The notes beneath the pieces were generated by a model. It made no database searches. It was not told the origin of the DNA and saw nothing but the letters and a program-made list of their open reading frames with translations. 64,000 nt of DNA from Tenebrio molitor (Eukaryota; Arthropoda; Insecta; Coleoptera; Tenebrionidae), in assembly GCF_963966145.1 (NCBI RefSeq), contig NC_091046.1, forward strand, positions 17,050,001 through 17,114,000, read 5' to 3'. A program made the position numbers and the translations under genes. Of this stretch, positions 22,201 through 34,300 are shown piece by piece (position 1 is the first letter of the stretch; the number at the start of each line of letters is the position of its first letter).

Positions 22201-25200
22201 AAATTACCCTCGAAAAATTAAACTGCCCCAGATTTGTCTGAACATGACTGTACAGTATTTTATTGGCTTATTTTTAATTTATAATAGTAGTTTATTTAAT
22301 GAGTTCTTGTGTAAAGAGCCCAATCTATACACGTTCACACAGGAGAAAATTCTCAAATGCTGACAGAGTCTAACAAAGAAATATATACAGAATGTCCCAA
22401 AAATGGCGTACTAACTACATACTACCGTATCCAGGATGTTTAAATGTACACGAAAAAAATATGGAAAAAAATTTTCAGACAAAAAAATAAATTATTATTA
22501 TTTTTATTATTAACGGTAATACAATGTAAACAAAGATGTACTCGTACATCATTACCTTGCAATGTTACCGTAGTGGATTTAAAATATTCACTATTGTGCA
22601 GGATTAGATATTGGTAGTGAGTAATCTTATACTTTGTGATAATATGTACGATTAGAGGTAGCTGTCATGACAATTTAATACATATATTTCAAAATAATTT
22701 TCCTGTTAAGTGCCACTTTCAAGGACCGCCAAATCAACAATTAAGTCCAATAGAATTTTTTAAACATTTCGGACGTTTACGGTAGTCTCTTCTACACCGT
22801 GGTGCACCGTTAGTACGCCATTTTTGGGACAGCTGTATGTAAATCTATCAAGTCGTGAAAACATGCACATCAAGTAAAGGTACTATCACGGCCAAAATAC
22901 TTTGGTCGTCACTTTTTGACATTTCAAATGTAAATCAAGTATTAATGACAATTTCAAATTATTCTTGTCACAAATATTGCACCTTCAGTTTTTGATAAAT
23001 ATAGAATCGTCTTACTTGCTTCTGAAGGTTGTCTAAACCGCGACTATGTTGATCTTTTGCTTTTGAACCCTGCCTCCGCAGCTGGGATTTACCCCACCCG
23101 TATGACACTGATGGATTAAAATAATTTTGACAACAGTAAAAAATAAGGTTAAACATCCTAAAGCTTGCTTTACAATTGAATATCATTTATGTCACATTGA
23201 CGACCAAAGTATTTTGGCCGCGATAGTACGGGGTACGGGGTGATCAAGAAGTACTGTGTAAGTTGGTAATGCTGAATTTTATTTTTAAATGGTACAACTG
23301 GAGTAACTTTTTTTTCTAAGTAACGTGAAACCACTCCGTGTCCTCGTGAAACAATTGAGATGGAGAGTTTAGTATTTTTCACTGCGTAGTGTATAAACCG
23401 CAATGTAACTAGAATTCTGCAAAAAATTCACGAAAAATTAGAGCTGGTATGGAGCTGGTTCTATTTTGACAATTTATTCATCAATTTATTGTCGTCAATT
23501 TATTATATTATTCACGACAATTTTGTGTATTACACGCAACAATAAATTCAAGGTCAAAAAATTCACATCAATTTCTTTGACCGTGTAAAACAAGCATTAT
23601 ATACCACTCCTGGTTCCTAGGGGAGTTTTTGAGAATTAAATTTGCATTGGCCGCCTGGTTCTCACAGACTTTGTGAAGTAAATGCAAACAAATCTAAATA
23701 GTTGACATAATATTTATAATTTATTTTTCACTCAAGAAACATTTTGATAATTAACAATTTTCCTAGCATTATGTTTTAAACTTTTTTTAAATTTAAGGGG
23801 CAAAATAGAAAAAATATTGTATTATACTTGTTTGCTTTATAGCACTCGTCGCTGCGCTCCTCGTGCTCTAAAAAACGCGTGCGACAAAATGGTGTCTTAT
23901 AAAACTCGTATAATAAATAACTACATATTTCATTCTGTCAAATTAACTCCAACCATTTCGATTTCCCCAAATTACATTATACATATATTCGCAAAGTTAA
24001 CGTGGATATTTGTTTTTTAATTTAAAAAACATAAAACATAGCTGTTTCGTAAATTTTGAAAAAACGAAGAGTTTTTGGGAAAATGTCTGTTTTCTCATCG
24101 TTCGAATACAATTTAAACGTCGTATTTTAACTTTTTCGTAAATGTCAGTTGTGACAAATAAAATTATTGGAAGCAAAGCCATCATGGATTCGAAATTTTT
24201 AACTTTGGAAATGTATTGTGGGTTGCATTTTCAATTTCGCCGGGCCTTATTAACACTCGTAAAATACCCTGTATCGAATAATATTTATTTATTAATATAT
24301 TTGTCTCCCTTGACATCCTAATAAACATGAAAAAAGCATTAAAATAAGCTTTTTATATAAAAAAAATGAATTATACATAGTCACTTACTTAAAACACTTA
24401 CTAAAGATCTTATCATAATTATTTATAGCATTCAGTAGTCTAAATATGAATATTTCTTTAAAAAACACAGAAACTTATCACTCATCAGGCATTAAGAGAT
24501 CCAAGTTGGTGTTACTTATCACAGAGTTGATGAATTTTTGTTCTCCTCCTCGAATTGACAATGAATGGGTTACTTCTGCCTTCTTTTCTTTCATCATTCC
24601 AGTTCTTCCCCACTTTTCTGATCCACAATTTTCACAGGAACTAGTTGGAATTATATCTAATGACTGTGTTCTGTTTCCACAATTGCTACATTTAAAAAAT
24701 CTCTTTGTTGCATCAAATACTTTTAAAGGATGTTTGTTTTCTTTACAAAACTGTGAGGCGGAAAAATTTGTGTATTTACATTGCAAACATTTCACAGCTT
24801 TACATGGAACTTTAAATGTATTAATCATTTTCTCTTCCATTTTTTCTTTCATTTCTAACTTATGAAAATATTTTTCTTGTTCTTCATTGTCTCTGTCATC
24901 AAGTAAATCCAAATGCTTCGAAGATGTGTTCATCATTTTCTTAAAACGTTCTGAAAGAAATTCCTTCTCTATGATTTTTTGTTTTTTTGGATTCTTCTCT
25001 AAATCTTCATCACATTCCTCAAATCTCTTTCTACTGGTTGAAGCCTTTTTACAGCTGTTCGGATCAAACTTTGTTAGAGGACCATTCCTCTGTACATATT
25101 TGAGGGCATTCAATTTTGCTTTGTTCATCTGATGTGGAGTAACTGGTACTTCCAAATCAATAACTCCCTTTTCATTATGCTTTAACATGGGAATATCCAT

Positions 25201-27085
25201 CACTTGCATATCACTAATAGAATGGCACCCAGTTGTATTCTTACCAGTACTATCAACTTTTAACAAAGAACATTCATTATCAGTCTTCTTAGTTACATTT
25301 GTTTTCAACTTTGCTATAACATTAACTGCCATTTGTTTAGAACTTTCCAATGTTACTTCAGCAGAATGAGATGCTTTAAAACTACTTTTACTATCAGTTC
25401 CTGCTAATTTTTCTAATAAAGTCAAATCTTTTAATCTCTGATGATGTGTAATTTCTACATTTGCTGCAGTCATTTTGTGTGATTTCTTTTGTTTTAAAAT
25501 CCCACTTGCATTTACACTTTTACAAGTGAGTGACTGAAGACGTCCTTTATCTTTTTGTTCTAATTTCATACTCCGCTTTGCTGGAATTGCAGTATAAAGT
25601 TTGCCAGCATAAAATACTTCGTTTTTACCTAATACTTTATTTCTTAATGCATTCAATCCCTTTCCTGTAAAATTAGACTGGAGTTCAGAACGTTTACTAC
25701 ACTTTTGATATTCTTGCTTGATATGATAAATACAGTATTCACATCTGTTAATATTAACAACAGCAGTGCACTGTTGTCCATTCTTCTTCACACTTTTACA
25801 TATTCCAAAATCTTTAGACTGTCCCAAAATCATTACTTTTTGAGCATTGTCAACACTTATTGCAGCCTAAAATAGTTAAAAGTTACATATTACCAGAAAA
25901 CATACATTAACAGACTTACTTCATCTTTAGAACCATCCTTCTTATCTAAAACTGTTGGGTTTAAAATCCCAACAACAGTACTTGTTGATGTTTTCCAAAG
26001 TTGTTTATGTGCACTGCCAAATAAAAATACAGATACTGTTTTAATATCATCCTTTAAGTCACTTAGCGACCAAATTAAAAATGGATTGCCTTTTTGAGAA
26101 GTTCTAACTGGGCTCTTGCCAACAATAACTCCTGCTATTACCCAATTTTTGTCAGAAATATTTCCCATAATAAATTTTTTGATCCTTGAAAAAGTAATTG
26201 CTTCACGTCCTACCATCCTATCTTCAAGAGTTTTAGATGAAATTACTGGGTTCACAATTCGCAGTCCAAATACAGGATCTGTATACATATCGTGAATCTT
26301 TTTTGATACATTCTTTTCATTCTTTTGAATTTCCACTCCTTGTACATTTAGTTTGTGTTTCCATGTTATTGTGTGTTGCTGGTCAAAACTGTTTGATGTT
26401 GATGCAGTTGACTCCAGCAGGTGTTTTATATTCCTTCCACTTTCATTATATTTTCTTTCTTCATAATACTTGTTATCTTCATCATCTGATGAATCTGTGT
26501 CACCATTATGGATAAGGCTCGACTGAAGAACACTGCCTACACTTTGCACTTTTTTATTTAAAACTTCATTTACAAGGCCACTTTCTTTACTGAATATATC
26601 TGTATCTTTTAAACAATTCTTTGGGATACATTCTTTTGTTAATTCATTGGCAGCAACTGACAACAAATTGTCCAACAAATCATCTGACATTTTTCTTAAA
26701 ATACGATCTGTCGGCAATGTAATGATGAATTAAAAATATATCTTCAATTATAATTAACACAAGAAGAATATACAAACGAAAAACGTGTAGTTTAATTCTC
26801 TTGTGATTCTCTTCGTCAAAATACCGCCTTTTTCATTAATGTCAAAATTACAGCAGGTTTGGTATTTCACAACCGAACAACAAGAAAAACTCCAAGCAAT
26901 TAAAAGGCCAGGAACAAATACCTACTAATATTGTCAAATAATTTTGCCTTAAAAAGAAAAGCATGTAAGATTCACAATCCTAAACTTACCAGTCTATTCT
27001 TGGCAATTTCATCATATGTCAGAAAAGAGAAAATCTTTTCCAGAGCGATTTCTGGAATGTACAATACAAATGGCGTATCACTCAT
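19298..27085 (-). CDS. FBXO28: F-box only protein 28 (FBXO28) orthologue
   Basis: Substrate adaptor of an SCF (Skp1-Cullin1-F-box) ubiquitin ligase. Exons on the - strand: 27085-26990 (32 codons, the F-box start, YIPEIALEKIFSFLTYDEIA), 20793-20545, 20313-20136, 20078-19918, 19864-19298 (stop). Phases agree throughout and give 416 aa. Joined reading across the first junction is AKNRL then VCRKFNEIGSRMLSRGF, as in vertebrate FBXO28. Later hallmarks are LLPRRESERR, DILQAVETR, MKYIENNLLCFIPGK and QELRDLSSMAMEHFDE. A coiled coil with repeated QE(Q/R) heptads (KIRDQERKIQEQSVKIQEQE) opens the last exon, and the C-terminus is basic (SRKRKMAED). Intron 1 (26989-20794) is 6.2 kb and contains the whole Mcm10 gene plus several MITEs; the other introns are 231, 57 and 53 bp. 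Confidence 0.93.
20954..21060. mobile_element. Truncated MITE, GGGTGTTT..TAGGCGTTGAA family
   Basis: The left half of the element seen complete at 37060-37244, sharing GTCGATTGTGAACGCACTAT and GGATCACGGATCAGCTGTTT. The right half is absent. Confidence 0.7.
21203..21272. repeat. Hairpin: inverted repeat around GCTATTATTCAA
   Basis: CGTATAATGATGGCTATTAT and its near-complement ATAATAGCCATTATACG are separated by about a dozen bases. It is flanked by TTCAACGAG and GAGTTGAA, so the whole forms one foldback. Confidence 0.7.
21285..21877. mobile_element. 593-bp element with CAGTGTGG(C/T)GATAAAG ends
   Basis: CAGTGTGGCGATAAAGAAAG at the left and CTTTATCACCACACTG at the right. A related but incomplete copy starts near 39686. 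A GGGTCAG-family MITE (21635-21803) is inserted in it. Confidence 0.75.
21635..21803. mobile_element. GGGTCAGTTTA MITE, copy 2, with relocated terminus
   Basis: Compared with 11833-11997, one terminal repeat is missing at the right and an inverted duplicate sits at the left (GGGTCAGTTTATAGAA then TTCTATAAACTGACCC). Confidence 0.7.
22270..22375. repeat. Deleted copy of the repeat at 41229 and 44065
   Basis: Keeps both outer parts (TAGTAGTTTATTTAATGAG and CTCAAATGCTGACAG) but has lost the middle 180 bp. Confidence 0.6.
22388..22835. mobile_element. MITE, CAGGGTGTCCCAAAAATGGC family, copy 3
   Basis: 448 bp, ends CAGAATGTCCCAAAAATGGC and CATTTTTGGGACAGCTG next to TA. The interior is collinear with the inverse of 7305-7798. 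Lies in FBXO28 intron 1. Confidence 0.85.
22880..23229. mobile_element. 350-bp MITE with GTACTATC.CGGCCAAAAT ends
   Basis: 22880-22911 and 23198-23229 are inverted 32-bp repeats with about two mismatches (GTACTATCACGGCCAAAATA). Non-coding centre. Superfamily not recognised. Confidence 0.75.
23230..24283. other. FBXO28 intron 1 DNA with repeat fragments
   Basis: A fragment at about 23322-23412 (CGTGAAAC then GAGTTTAGTATTTTTCACTG) recurs at 31949-32010. About 24203-24271 is the right part of the MITE complete at 55601-55771 (ATGTATTGTGGGTTGCATTT, ends ACCCTGTA). Otherwise nothing recognised. Confidence 0.5.
24284..24289 (-). promoter_or_regulatory. Possible poly(A) signal of Mcm10
   Basis: AATAAA on the - strand lies about 190 nt past the Mcm10 stop codon. 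A second overlapping copy spans 24288-24293. Termination here would have to be ignored by transcripts of the host FBXO28 gene. Confidence 0.35.
24478..26690 (-). CDS. Mcm10: Replication factor Mcm10 orthologue
   Basis: Replication initiation and fork protein that binds DNA and the CMG helicase. Two exons, 26690-25920 (257 codons) and 25866-24478, are joined in phase 0 across a 53-bp intron and give 719 aa. Start chosen at the ATG reading MSDDLLDNLLSVAANELT; the open frame further upstream has no ATG. The internal OB-fold is about residues 175-270 (NWVIAGVIVGKSPVRTSQKG, then FLFGSAHKQLWKTSTSTVVG, then the DGSKDE junction). It is followed by the Mcm10-type zinc finger with Cys280, Cys290, Cys299/302 and His305 (GQQC, CEYCIYH). 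A C-terminal zinc-ribbon region carries CLQC, CSNC and CENC pairs. Length is close to other insect Mcm10 proteins. The gene lies inside FBXO28 intron 1 on the same strand. An AG at the end of GCCGACAG about 18 nt upstream of the ATG could be the acceptor of a 5' UTR exon. Confidence 0.93.
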
Positions 27086-28248
27086 TGTCTGCTTGGAAGA
27101 GAGTAACTAGATCACCATCAACAGCAAATATTATTGTTTTTTCTTTTATCAATCACTCAATTATACTTTAACATTAACACTTTGATCAAGAAAACTTGAA
27201 ATTATTCAAGTTCAGTAAAATAAAATAAACACCACCGTTATCTCTTTCAATCAACAGTACCAACCAAAATAAATTAATTGTACCAGTTCACATTCACAGG
27301 ATACCGCGAGAATACAAGTCACAAATCATTATTGCCGAGGTCATTTTTAGATTAATATAGGTACTTACTATAAATTATGTAGATAATACAAATTTCATAT
27401 TTGAATAATATACTGGTTAAAAAAAGAGTACAAAGTAATTCGTAGTTTGACATATTTTTTATGAACATTTATTTCTACCAATAAGTTAAGAATATCTTGA
27501 AAAATTCAATTTGACAATATGGCCCCTTTAACTCAGTACGATCTGTTCTATCCATTATCGTTTTAATGGTACCTATATGTAAACTGCATATTTTCCATCT
27601 GGGTTTACCTGAAGTAATGAGACATCTTTAATGTGGATAATGAACTTTCATCTTTTCCCACTTCTCTTTTAGTGACTATAATAAACACATTGTTCAAATA
27701 GCTTAAATTAATTTGTAGTTAGTACAAATCATTATCTTCACAAAGTAAAACGTTTCCCAAGAATATTTAGTATATGAGTGCTCTTAAACGAATCATTCAT
27801 GTGTATTGGCATTCGGTTAACAAATGCAGTGCAGAATTGAAGTACCTACCAGTTGATTTATTTTTAGAATTAAAATTGGATGTATTTTGCTTTTAGTCTT
27901 ACTTCTTACATATAATTTTTTACTCACTACTTAGTTCTTTTGTACAAAATGTTTAAACTATTTAGTTCCGTTCCGTTTTTCAGTTTATCAAAATAAAAAT
28001 AGCATAATGTTGAAAACATGTTTATTAAATTTCACACATCAAAATATTTAAGAAAATAAACACTATCCTGAACCTACATGTATTCAAGTATCAGCATACG
28101 TACGATTATATTGCATTAGCTCATTGAAGTTCACTCGCCGTAACACAAATAATATAAATTCATGTGAGAGAATCACTGGGCAAGTAATAACAAATTACTA
28201 AAGAACATTCGTTCTAGTTTGTATTACGCTTGCAAAAAATATAAATAA
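27086..28248. other. Intergenic region between FBXO28 5' end and Uba1 3' end
   Basis: Contains the presumed FBXO28 promoter (just above 27085) and the Uba1 3' flank. No coding frame, terminal repeat or TATA-like core that I would defend. Confidence 0.5.
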
Positions 28249-28254
28249 TTTATT
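28249..28254 (-). promoter_or_regulatory. Possible poly(A) signal of Uba1
   Basis: AATAAA on the - strand lies about 107 nt beyond the Uba1 stop. Another copy is at 28021-28026. Confidence 0.4.
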
Positions 28255-28360
28255 ACAAGATCACAATTTGATAAAATACCCAGAATAGTTCAATTTAGTG
28301 CACACCTAATAACTGTCATTAAATGCCCTAATTAAGAATGCAGCCTTAACACGCAATCGT

Positions 28361-31300
28361 TCAAGGTAAATTATACTTAACATATGGAACTTCCACATCA
28401 TTTCCATCAGCATCATTACAACACAGTTCAAATACTAATGCTTTAACGTGAGACTCCAGTTTCTTTTTTGAAACTCTTTTCACAATTTCGGCCATCGGTA
28501 ATCCTAGACGTTCTTGTGCTTTTGCTTTGGCCATGAAAAATGAATACAACATGCAGACTCCTTGAGACAACATGGTGATCTCCAAACCGTGCTTTTCTTT
28601 GAAATATTGAAGGAATTCACTTAGAGTCATTTCTCCATCAACTTCAAATCTATCCCACAACGTCCATTCTTTACCGCAATATTCTAGCTTAGGAGCTGCA
28701 ATAGGTTCCGAGAAACCGAAGAAGGGCAGAGCCAAGTTGACGAATCCGTTTTTAAATGGGCTCAATGATTTCATGCACCTGGTCAATTTGTATAATTCTA
28801 AACAAACAAGTCCAGCCACGACTGATGTGGTTGTTGCAATAGCGGGGATGATCTTTCCAGCGATCAATTTGGACTTGTGTCTGTCTGCAGGCGGAATCTT
28901 GTAGTTGGCAGCTCTCAAATTTGAAGCGGCCACTATGAAGTCCATGTGCAAGTTTGTATCATCGTCCTTTTCAAATTCCAGCGGCGTCAAGCAAAGATTA
29001 CCCAATTCAGCAACGGATGGCAGTTCTTCCCTGATTTGACTGACGCGGTCCAAATCCACGTTCGACCCATTAGTCATTGCCATCTGAGAGTCTGTAACTG
29101 CGATTTTAACACCGGATTTTGGAACAAATTCTGGTACCTATGAAACAAATAAATATTTTATAAAAATTACTTTAAAACGTTGTTAACTAATTAATAACAG
29201 AGACTCTTAGAAGTGGGCAAAATCGTTTAAAGCTACTATACTACATACAGGGTGCGTCCTAAAAAACGCCACACGCCATATCTCCGTTATTTATGGCTCG
29301 ATTTAAATAAAACAAAAACTAGAATAAATTACTTAAAAAACACAACAATAAGCACAACATTGACAATTTTTTTTTCAAAAAGTCGTTCAAGGTCAGATGA
29401 TAATCAACTTTGTTTTTTCAAATAGCTTGGTATATTCTGTTATTCCTATTTTGAAAAATATCATTATTGGAAATTTTTTCTTCGAAAAAAAATAATCAGG
29501 TAAACTATGGAAAACAATCCTAAACGCAATAACAACCCTTTCTGAAGATTAAAAAAAAAAAATATGTCAACGTGTAATAAATATTGCGTTTAGGATTGTT
29601 TTCCATAGCATATATACATACTTGCTTTTTTTTTCGAAGAAAAAATTCCCAATGATACTGGGTCATTTTAAATGATTGTGACTGTTTTCTTAAGTTGGGA
29701 ACATTTTTCATTTATTATTTTGGCAAACTTGATACCATAATCAACACATTGGCGTACGTACGTCATTTTGACATTTTATGTATTAATAAATTGTGTCAAA
29801 TAGGCGAGGACGCCTATGTTTACGTCAACTATCACATTAAAAAGCAGAATAACCAACAATAATATTACCATTTTAACCCGGTATTTTATTTATTTATTTT
29901 CGCGGTTACTGTTAAATGCATTCTAACATGTGGCATATAGTTGGATTCAGAAAGTCTCTCAAAATCGGAATAAAAAAATATACCAAGCTATTTGGAAAAA
30001 AAAAGAATCTATGTTGTGCTTATACGGTGACACCTTTACTTTACTTTAAAGTAAAGGTGGCATTGGCTTATAGAATTTGTAAAGTAATTTATTCAAATTT
30101 TTGTTAAATTGAGTCATAAATAACGGAGATATTTAGGCTTGCGGCGATTTTTAGGACGCACCTGTATATTCAAAAGATGCATTGGAAATTTAATTATTAA
30201 ATAAGTTAGCAATGTGAAAACTTTGTTTAAGTTGTCAAAGTAACTGAAAAAATTTGCAACATAAACGCTTCTTACTTGCACACTTACTTTAATTTTTTGT
30301 ACCACTTCAGCAGTGTATGCTCGATCTCTATTTTGTGGAATGCCATAAACTTCGGCCTTCAAGTTAGCAGCAGCAAAAATGTAATCTAGATGTAATGAAA
30401 CATTAACATCAAATTCCAGAGGTTCTGGACATCTCTTTGGTCCAGACCAGAACAACTGTCCTGTGCTGGTCAACTGATCCGGCGGGAAATTAAACAACAA
30501 CTGTCTAATCTGATTTGAATATTGTTCTTGCCAGTGATTGCGTGCCCACACCACACAATCTTCAAAACTTTTCGGCCTGTCATCTACTAACGCTGTTTTA
30601 ACTGATTCCAGTACTTCTATCGGTTGTACACCTGGCAGTTTAATAGTGCGTTCCAAAAACTCTGAATCTGTTAAATATTGTGAGGCATTTTCGGCGCTTT
30701 GTCTGAAAAGGCCTTCAAAGTTGTCGCGAGCCCACTGCAGGGTATGCTCGATGGCATTGGGGAAATTCTTCAGAGTGCAAATGGGTATACTTTTTTCTGG
30801 AGGGTCTTGCGATGAACTGTATGATTCAGTGAGGAAAGGCACTACGACCTGGGTGTTACCTTTTGTGCCCAAGGTCCCAGATTCTAAAAGAGGTTTTCGG
30901 TAATACACGCATCGTCTGTCCATGTAAATACGAGCATCGACATTATCCAAAGCATTGGCGACACCGTCGAGAGACTCAAAGAAAGTATCATCATAAATAC
31001 TTTCGGTTTCAGGACCGACGCGATTTTCGTGGGCCACGATATTTATGTTAGGGTTCATTCTCTTGATTACCTACGCAAAAAAAATAAATTTCGTTCGCTA
31101 ATAAACAAATATTTTTGCAGTAACAAATTTAAATTATATAAACCAGGCAAAAATGAATAGGGAATTTTTAATTTTTTGAATTTTTTATAACTACTGTTTA
31201 AAATTCGTAATGAAATCTGTTGGAAATATATAAATATAACGGTGTCGCAGAATTAACGCCCTTCCCGTGAAGGAGTCGTAGTTTATTAACAATTAAATCA

Positions 31301-34300
31301 GAAGCTTAAATAAATATATGATATTTTAGAAACTACGCAATAAAATTGACCAATTAGAAACCCGATTTAAAAAAAAATGTTTGTCCGTAGTGATCATTGT
31401 TTTAACAAATGTATGTATTTTTAAGTAAAATTGTAACAATCTATGTGGAATGAATTTTTTTGACACTGACTTTTGTGATTCAAGTCTAAAATCATGCCTT
31501 ATTCTAATGAAGAATATCTTGATATGGTTCACTATATGGTGAATATAATCAGAATGCAACAGCTGCAGCTGAAGAATACGCTGCTAGATTTCCAAATCGG
31601 CGTTGTCTCGATCCTCACGTAATTTTAAGATTGATAAGTAGAGCAAGACATACGGGTTCTTTGAATCTTACATTAAAAGGGGTTGCTGGGACACCACGTA
31701 CAGCAAGAGTTCGTGCAATGGAAGAAGCGGTACTGGAGGCTGTCGAACAAGACCCTAGGAGTGTGCGAGTCATATCACAAATGTGTGGTCCTTCAAAATC
31801 CACAACCGATCGAATTATCAAAGGCGATCGTCTACATCCATACCATTATATACTCCGTACTCTGATAGATTGTACGTTTTTTGACTGAAGTCGGATACAG
31901 ACTAGCGTGGCGGGAATTAATCTACAGGGATACAACGGTTTTCTACACAACGTGAAACAATTGAGATAGAGAGTTTAGTATTTTTCACTGCTTTATGTTT
32001 TGTAACTAGAATTTAAAAACGTACACTCTATCACCGTACGGAGTATACCCGAGTTCAACATCTACGAGAGGAAGACTATCCTTGTAGAGTACGCTTTTGT
32101 CGATAGTTATTGAATCAAAATATTTTTTCTAAACAAATTTTGTTTACCGATGAATGTTCTTTTTCCTGTGAAGGAGTGAAGTAGCTACCATTTTTGGGCA
32201 CACGAAAATCCAAATCTTCTTAGGGAACGTGCAAATCCGGAATGATTTTGTATTAATTTATGGGATGGAACGCTGGAGATACAAATTCAAATACTCAATA
32301 AAAATTATAAATTCTGAAATGATAGAAACATTTTTTCTCTCTACTGGTTAGAAATGTAGGCTGTGGATATCTCATTTGAGGTGAGAAAATTCAACTTTCT
32401 CGCTAAGGTAAGTTAATCATGAAATGTTTGTGGTAAAACTGTACCAAAATACAAATGTCAAAAGTGTCAAAAGTGAAATAAGTTATTGATAAATGAAAGC
32501 CAATTCAATGAAGTAAGTTGGTAGGTCAATCATATAATCTGGAAAATAAACAGATAAGCTAGGTAGGTAGATTACTTTACCCTGTTTATATCAAATTTTC
32601 GAACAAACCTCAAATCTTCAAATGCGATGACAAGTTAATTAAACAAATAACACAGCCTACTATTCAATTCTCAAAATTTTCGTTTTAATCACGAATATAA
32701 GCATCTTTTTTGACTTTTTTCAACAAAGTTGTGCCGGTAGGGAAAAAAATTGTATTCAAACCTTGTTAAGAAAGTGTCCTTGCAGACCTTAGGCACTTAC
32801 AAACCTCGTCTACGACTCGGTTTATAATCTTTGCCTGCGGTCTGCAAGAAACCACTTTCTTACCTTGGTTTGAAATATAACTACTATTGTTCAAGTAGGC
32901 CCGTTTAAACTTCCTGCTCGGTTGAATAGTGCAAAACATGCGTTTTTCTTAAATGAAGAACTTCCCGGTTTATGGAATCAATTCAAAGATTATTATGTTT
33001 ACCAGGAGTCCATAGACACTCTGGAAGAGTTGGACGATAAAATTTATGAAACCATTGTCGCTATCACACCAGAGATGTTAGAAAATGTCTAACAAAATTT
33101 AATTCGACGAGCCACCACCACTAGCATTGAATCAAATGGGGGGCATTTCGAACATCGAATTTAGAAAATAATACACAAATAATTGTGAAAAATAAAAGTA
33201 TTTATCTATCTACTCTTAACTTTGAATGTTTCATTGAGGAGTCTAGTAATTTACAAAATTCTTCTGTCAAAGGTTTTAACTAATTTTGTACAATTATTGC
33301 AGTTAATGACGTAAATCTGACAATACTTATTCAAAATGTCATGTTGACATTTGTCAAAAAAAATTCATTCCGCCTTTCTTTGTAACAGTAGAACTGAAAA
33401 CACTTTAAGGAGAACACACCAATAAAGTTGCGCAGTAAACGGAATACGTCAGTCGAGTCCATTTTTCAAAGTTAGGGGTAGGTAGGTACGAACCGTTGAC
33501 CGGCCATGCTGCGTCAACGGCGTACGTTGGTGCTCTTTTGTGATTTCCATTGGCAGCATTCGTTTCGTTGTGTTTCGTGATTTCTGGGTTGTTTTCTATT
33601 CCATTAGGATCAGGTCTTTTCTTCTTTTCCAAGGCTGAATACATCATAATAATTAAAATAAAAGCGCATTTACCATGCCTCCAGTTCAGAACGCTGATGA
33701 TTCGCCACTGGACAAATCATCACTGACAGATGTGGATAACTCAACGTGTTCTCCTTAAAGTGTGCGGACTCTACAATTTTGTCAAAGCTCACTGTGGAGA
33801 TAAGAATGAACCTTTTGCGAAAGTGGCTCTTTATTGGTCAATTTTATTGCTCTGTAGTCTCTAAACTATGATAGCCTGGACAATTTTGTTTTAAGATTCT
33901 GATTTGACCTTCAACAGACTACACGCCCTTCACGGGAAGGGCGTTAATTCTGGGACACCCAGTACACATTAAATGTAATGTTTCAAATACCTGTAACATT
34001 TTAAATTTATCTGGTGTTTAAGAATACGTGGGAGGATTGGGACAATTATTTTGCTTTCCAAGAAAAATTGTGGAATTCCCTATTCATTTTTGCCTAGTTA
34101 ATTATACTGAGTCGCCTTAAAAACAACACAACACAACACAATATTAACAATCTGAATGGGATTTTGCTAATATGAAATTAAAATGCAAATGACTTCATAT
34201 AAATTAAGATTGCATTTTAAATATTAAGTAAGTCATAGTTTACCTTGGCTGCAGTTGCGGACTTCGGGCGTTGAACGTCATGTGGTCTAAACAAGAACTG

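Larger units (their letters stand above)
31239..33962 (+). mobile_element. Degenerate mariner-like element in Uba1 intron 3
   Basis: Termini GGTGTC(G/C)CAGAATTAACGC continuing through CCTTCCCGTGAAG, inverted at 31241-31275 and about 33926-33960. It carries a broken transposase (31491-33170), repeat fragments and a smaller TIR element (33401-33762). Confidence 0.75.
31145..34095. mobile_element. Outermost inverted repeat in Uba1 intron 3
   Basis: AGGCAAAAATGAATAGGGAA begins at 31145 and its complement ends at 34095, giving a 22-bp match. The pair brackets the larger mariner-like element and accounts for nearly the whole intron. Confidence 0.6.

Noticed and set aside
21845..22363. 100- and 70-codon + strand frames near the FBXO28 intron repeats
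   Set aside because: Both start inside transposon ends and show no homology-like pattern.
24446..25369. Long open frames on the + strand across Mcm10
   Set aside because: They are antisense shadows of the Mcm10 exons with no protein resemblance.
26691..26717. Mcm10 start upstream of 26690
   Set aside because: The upstream open frame contains only TTG, not ATG. The ATG at 26690 gives the usual acidic N-terminus.
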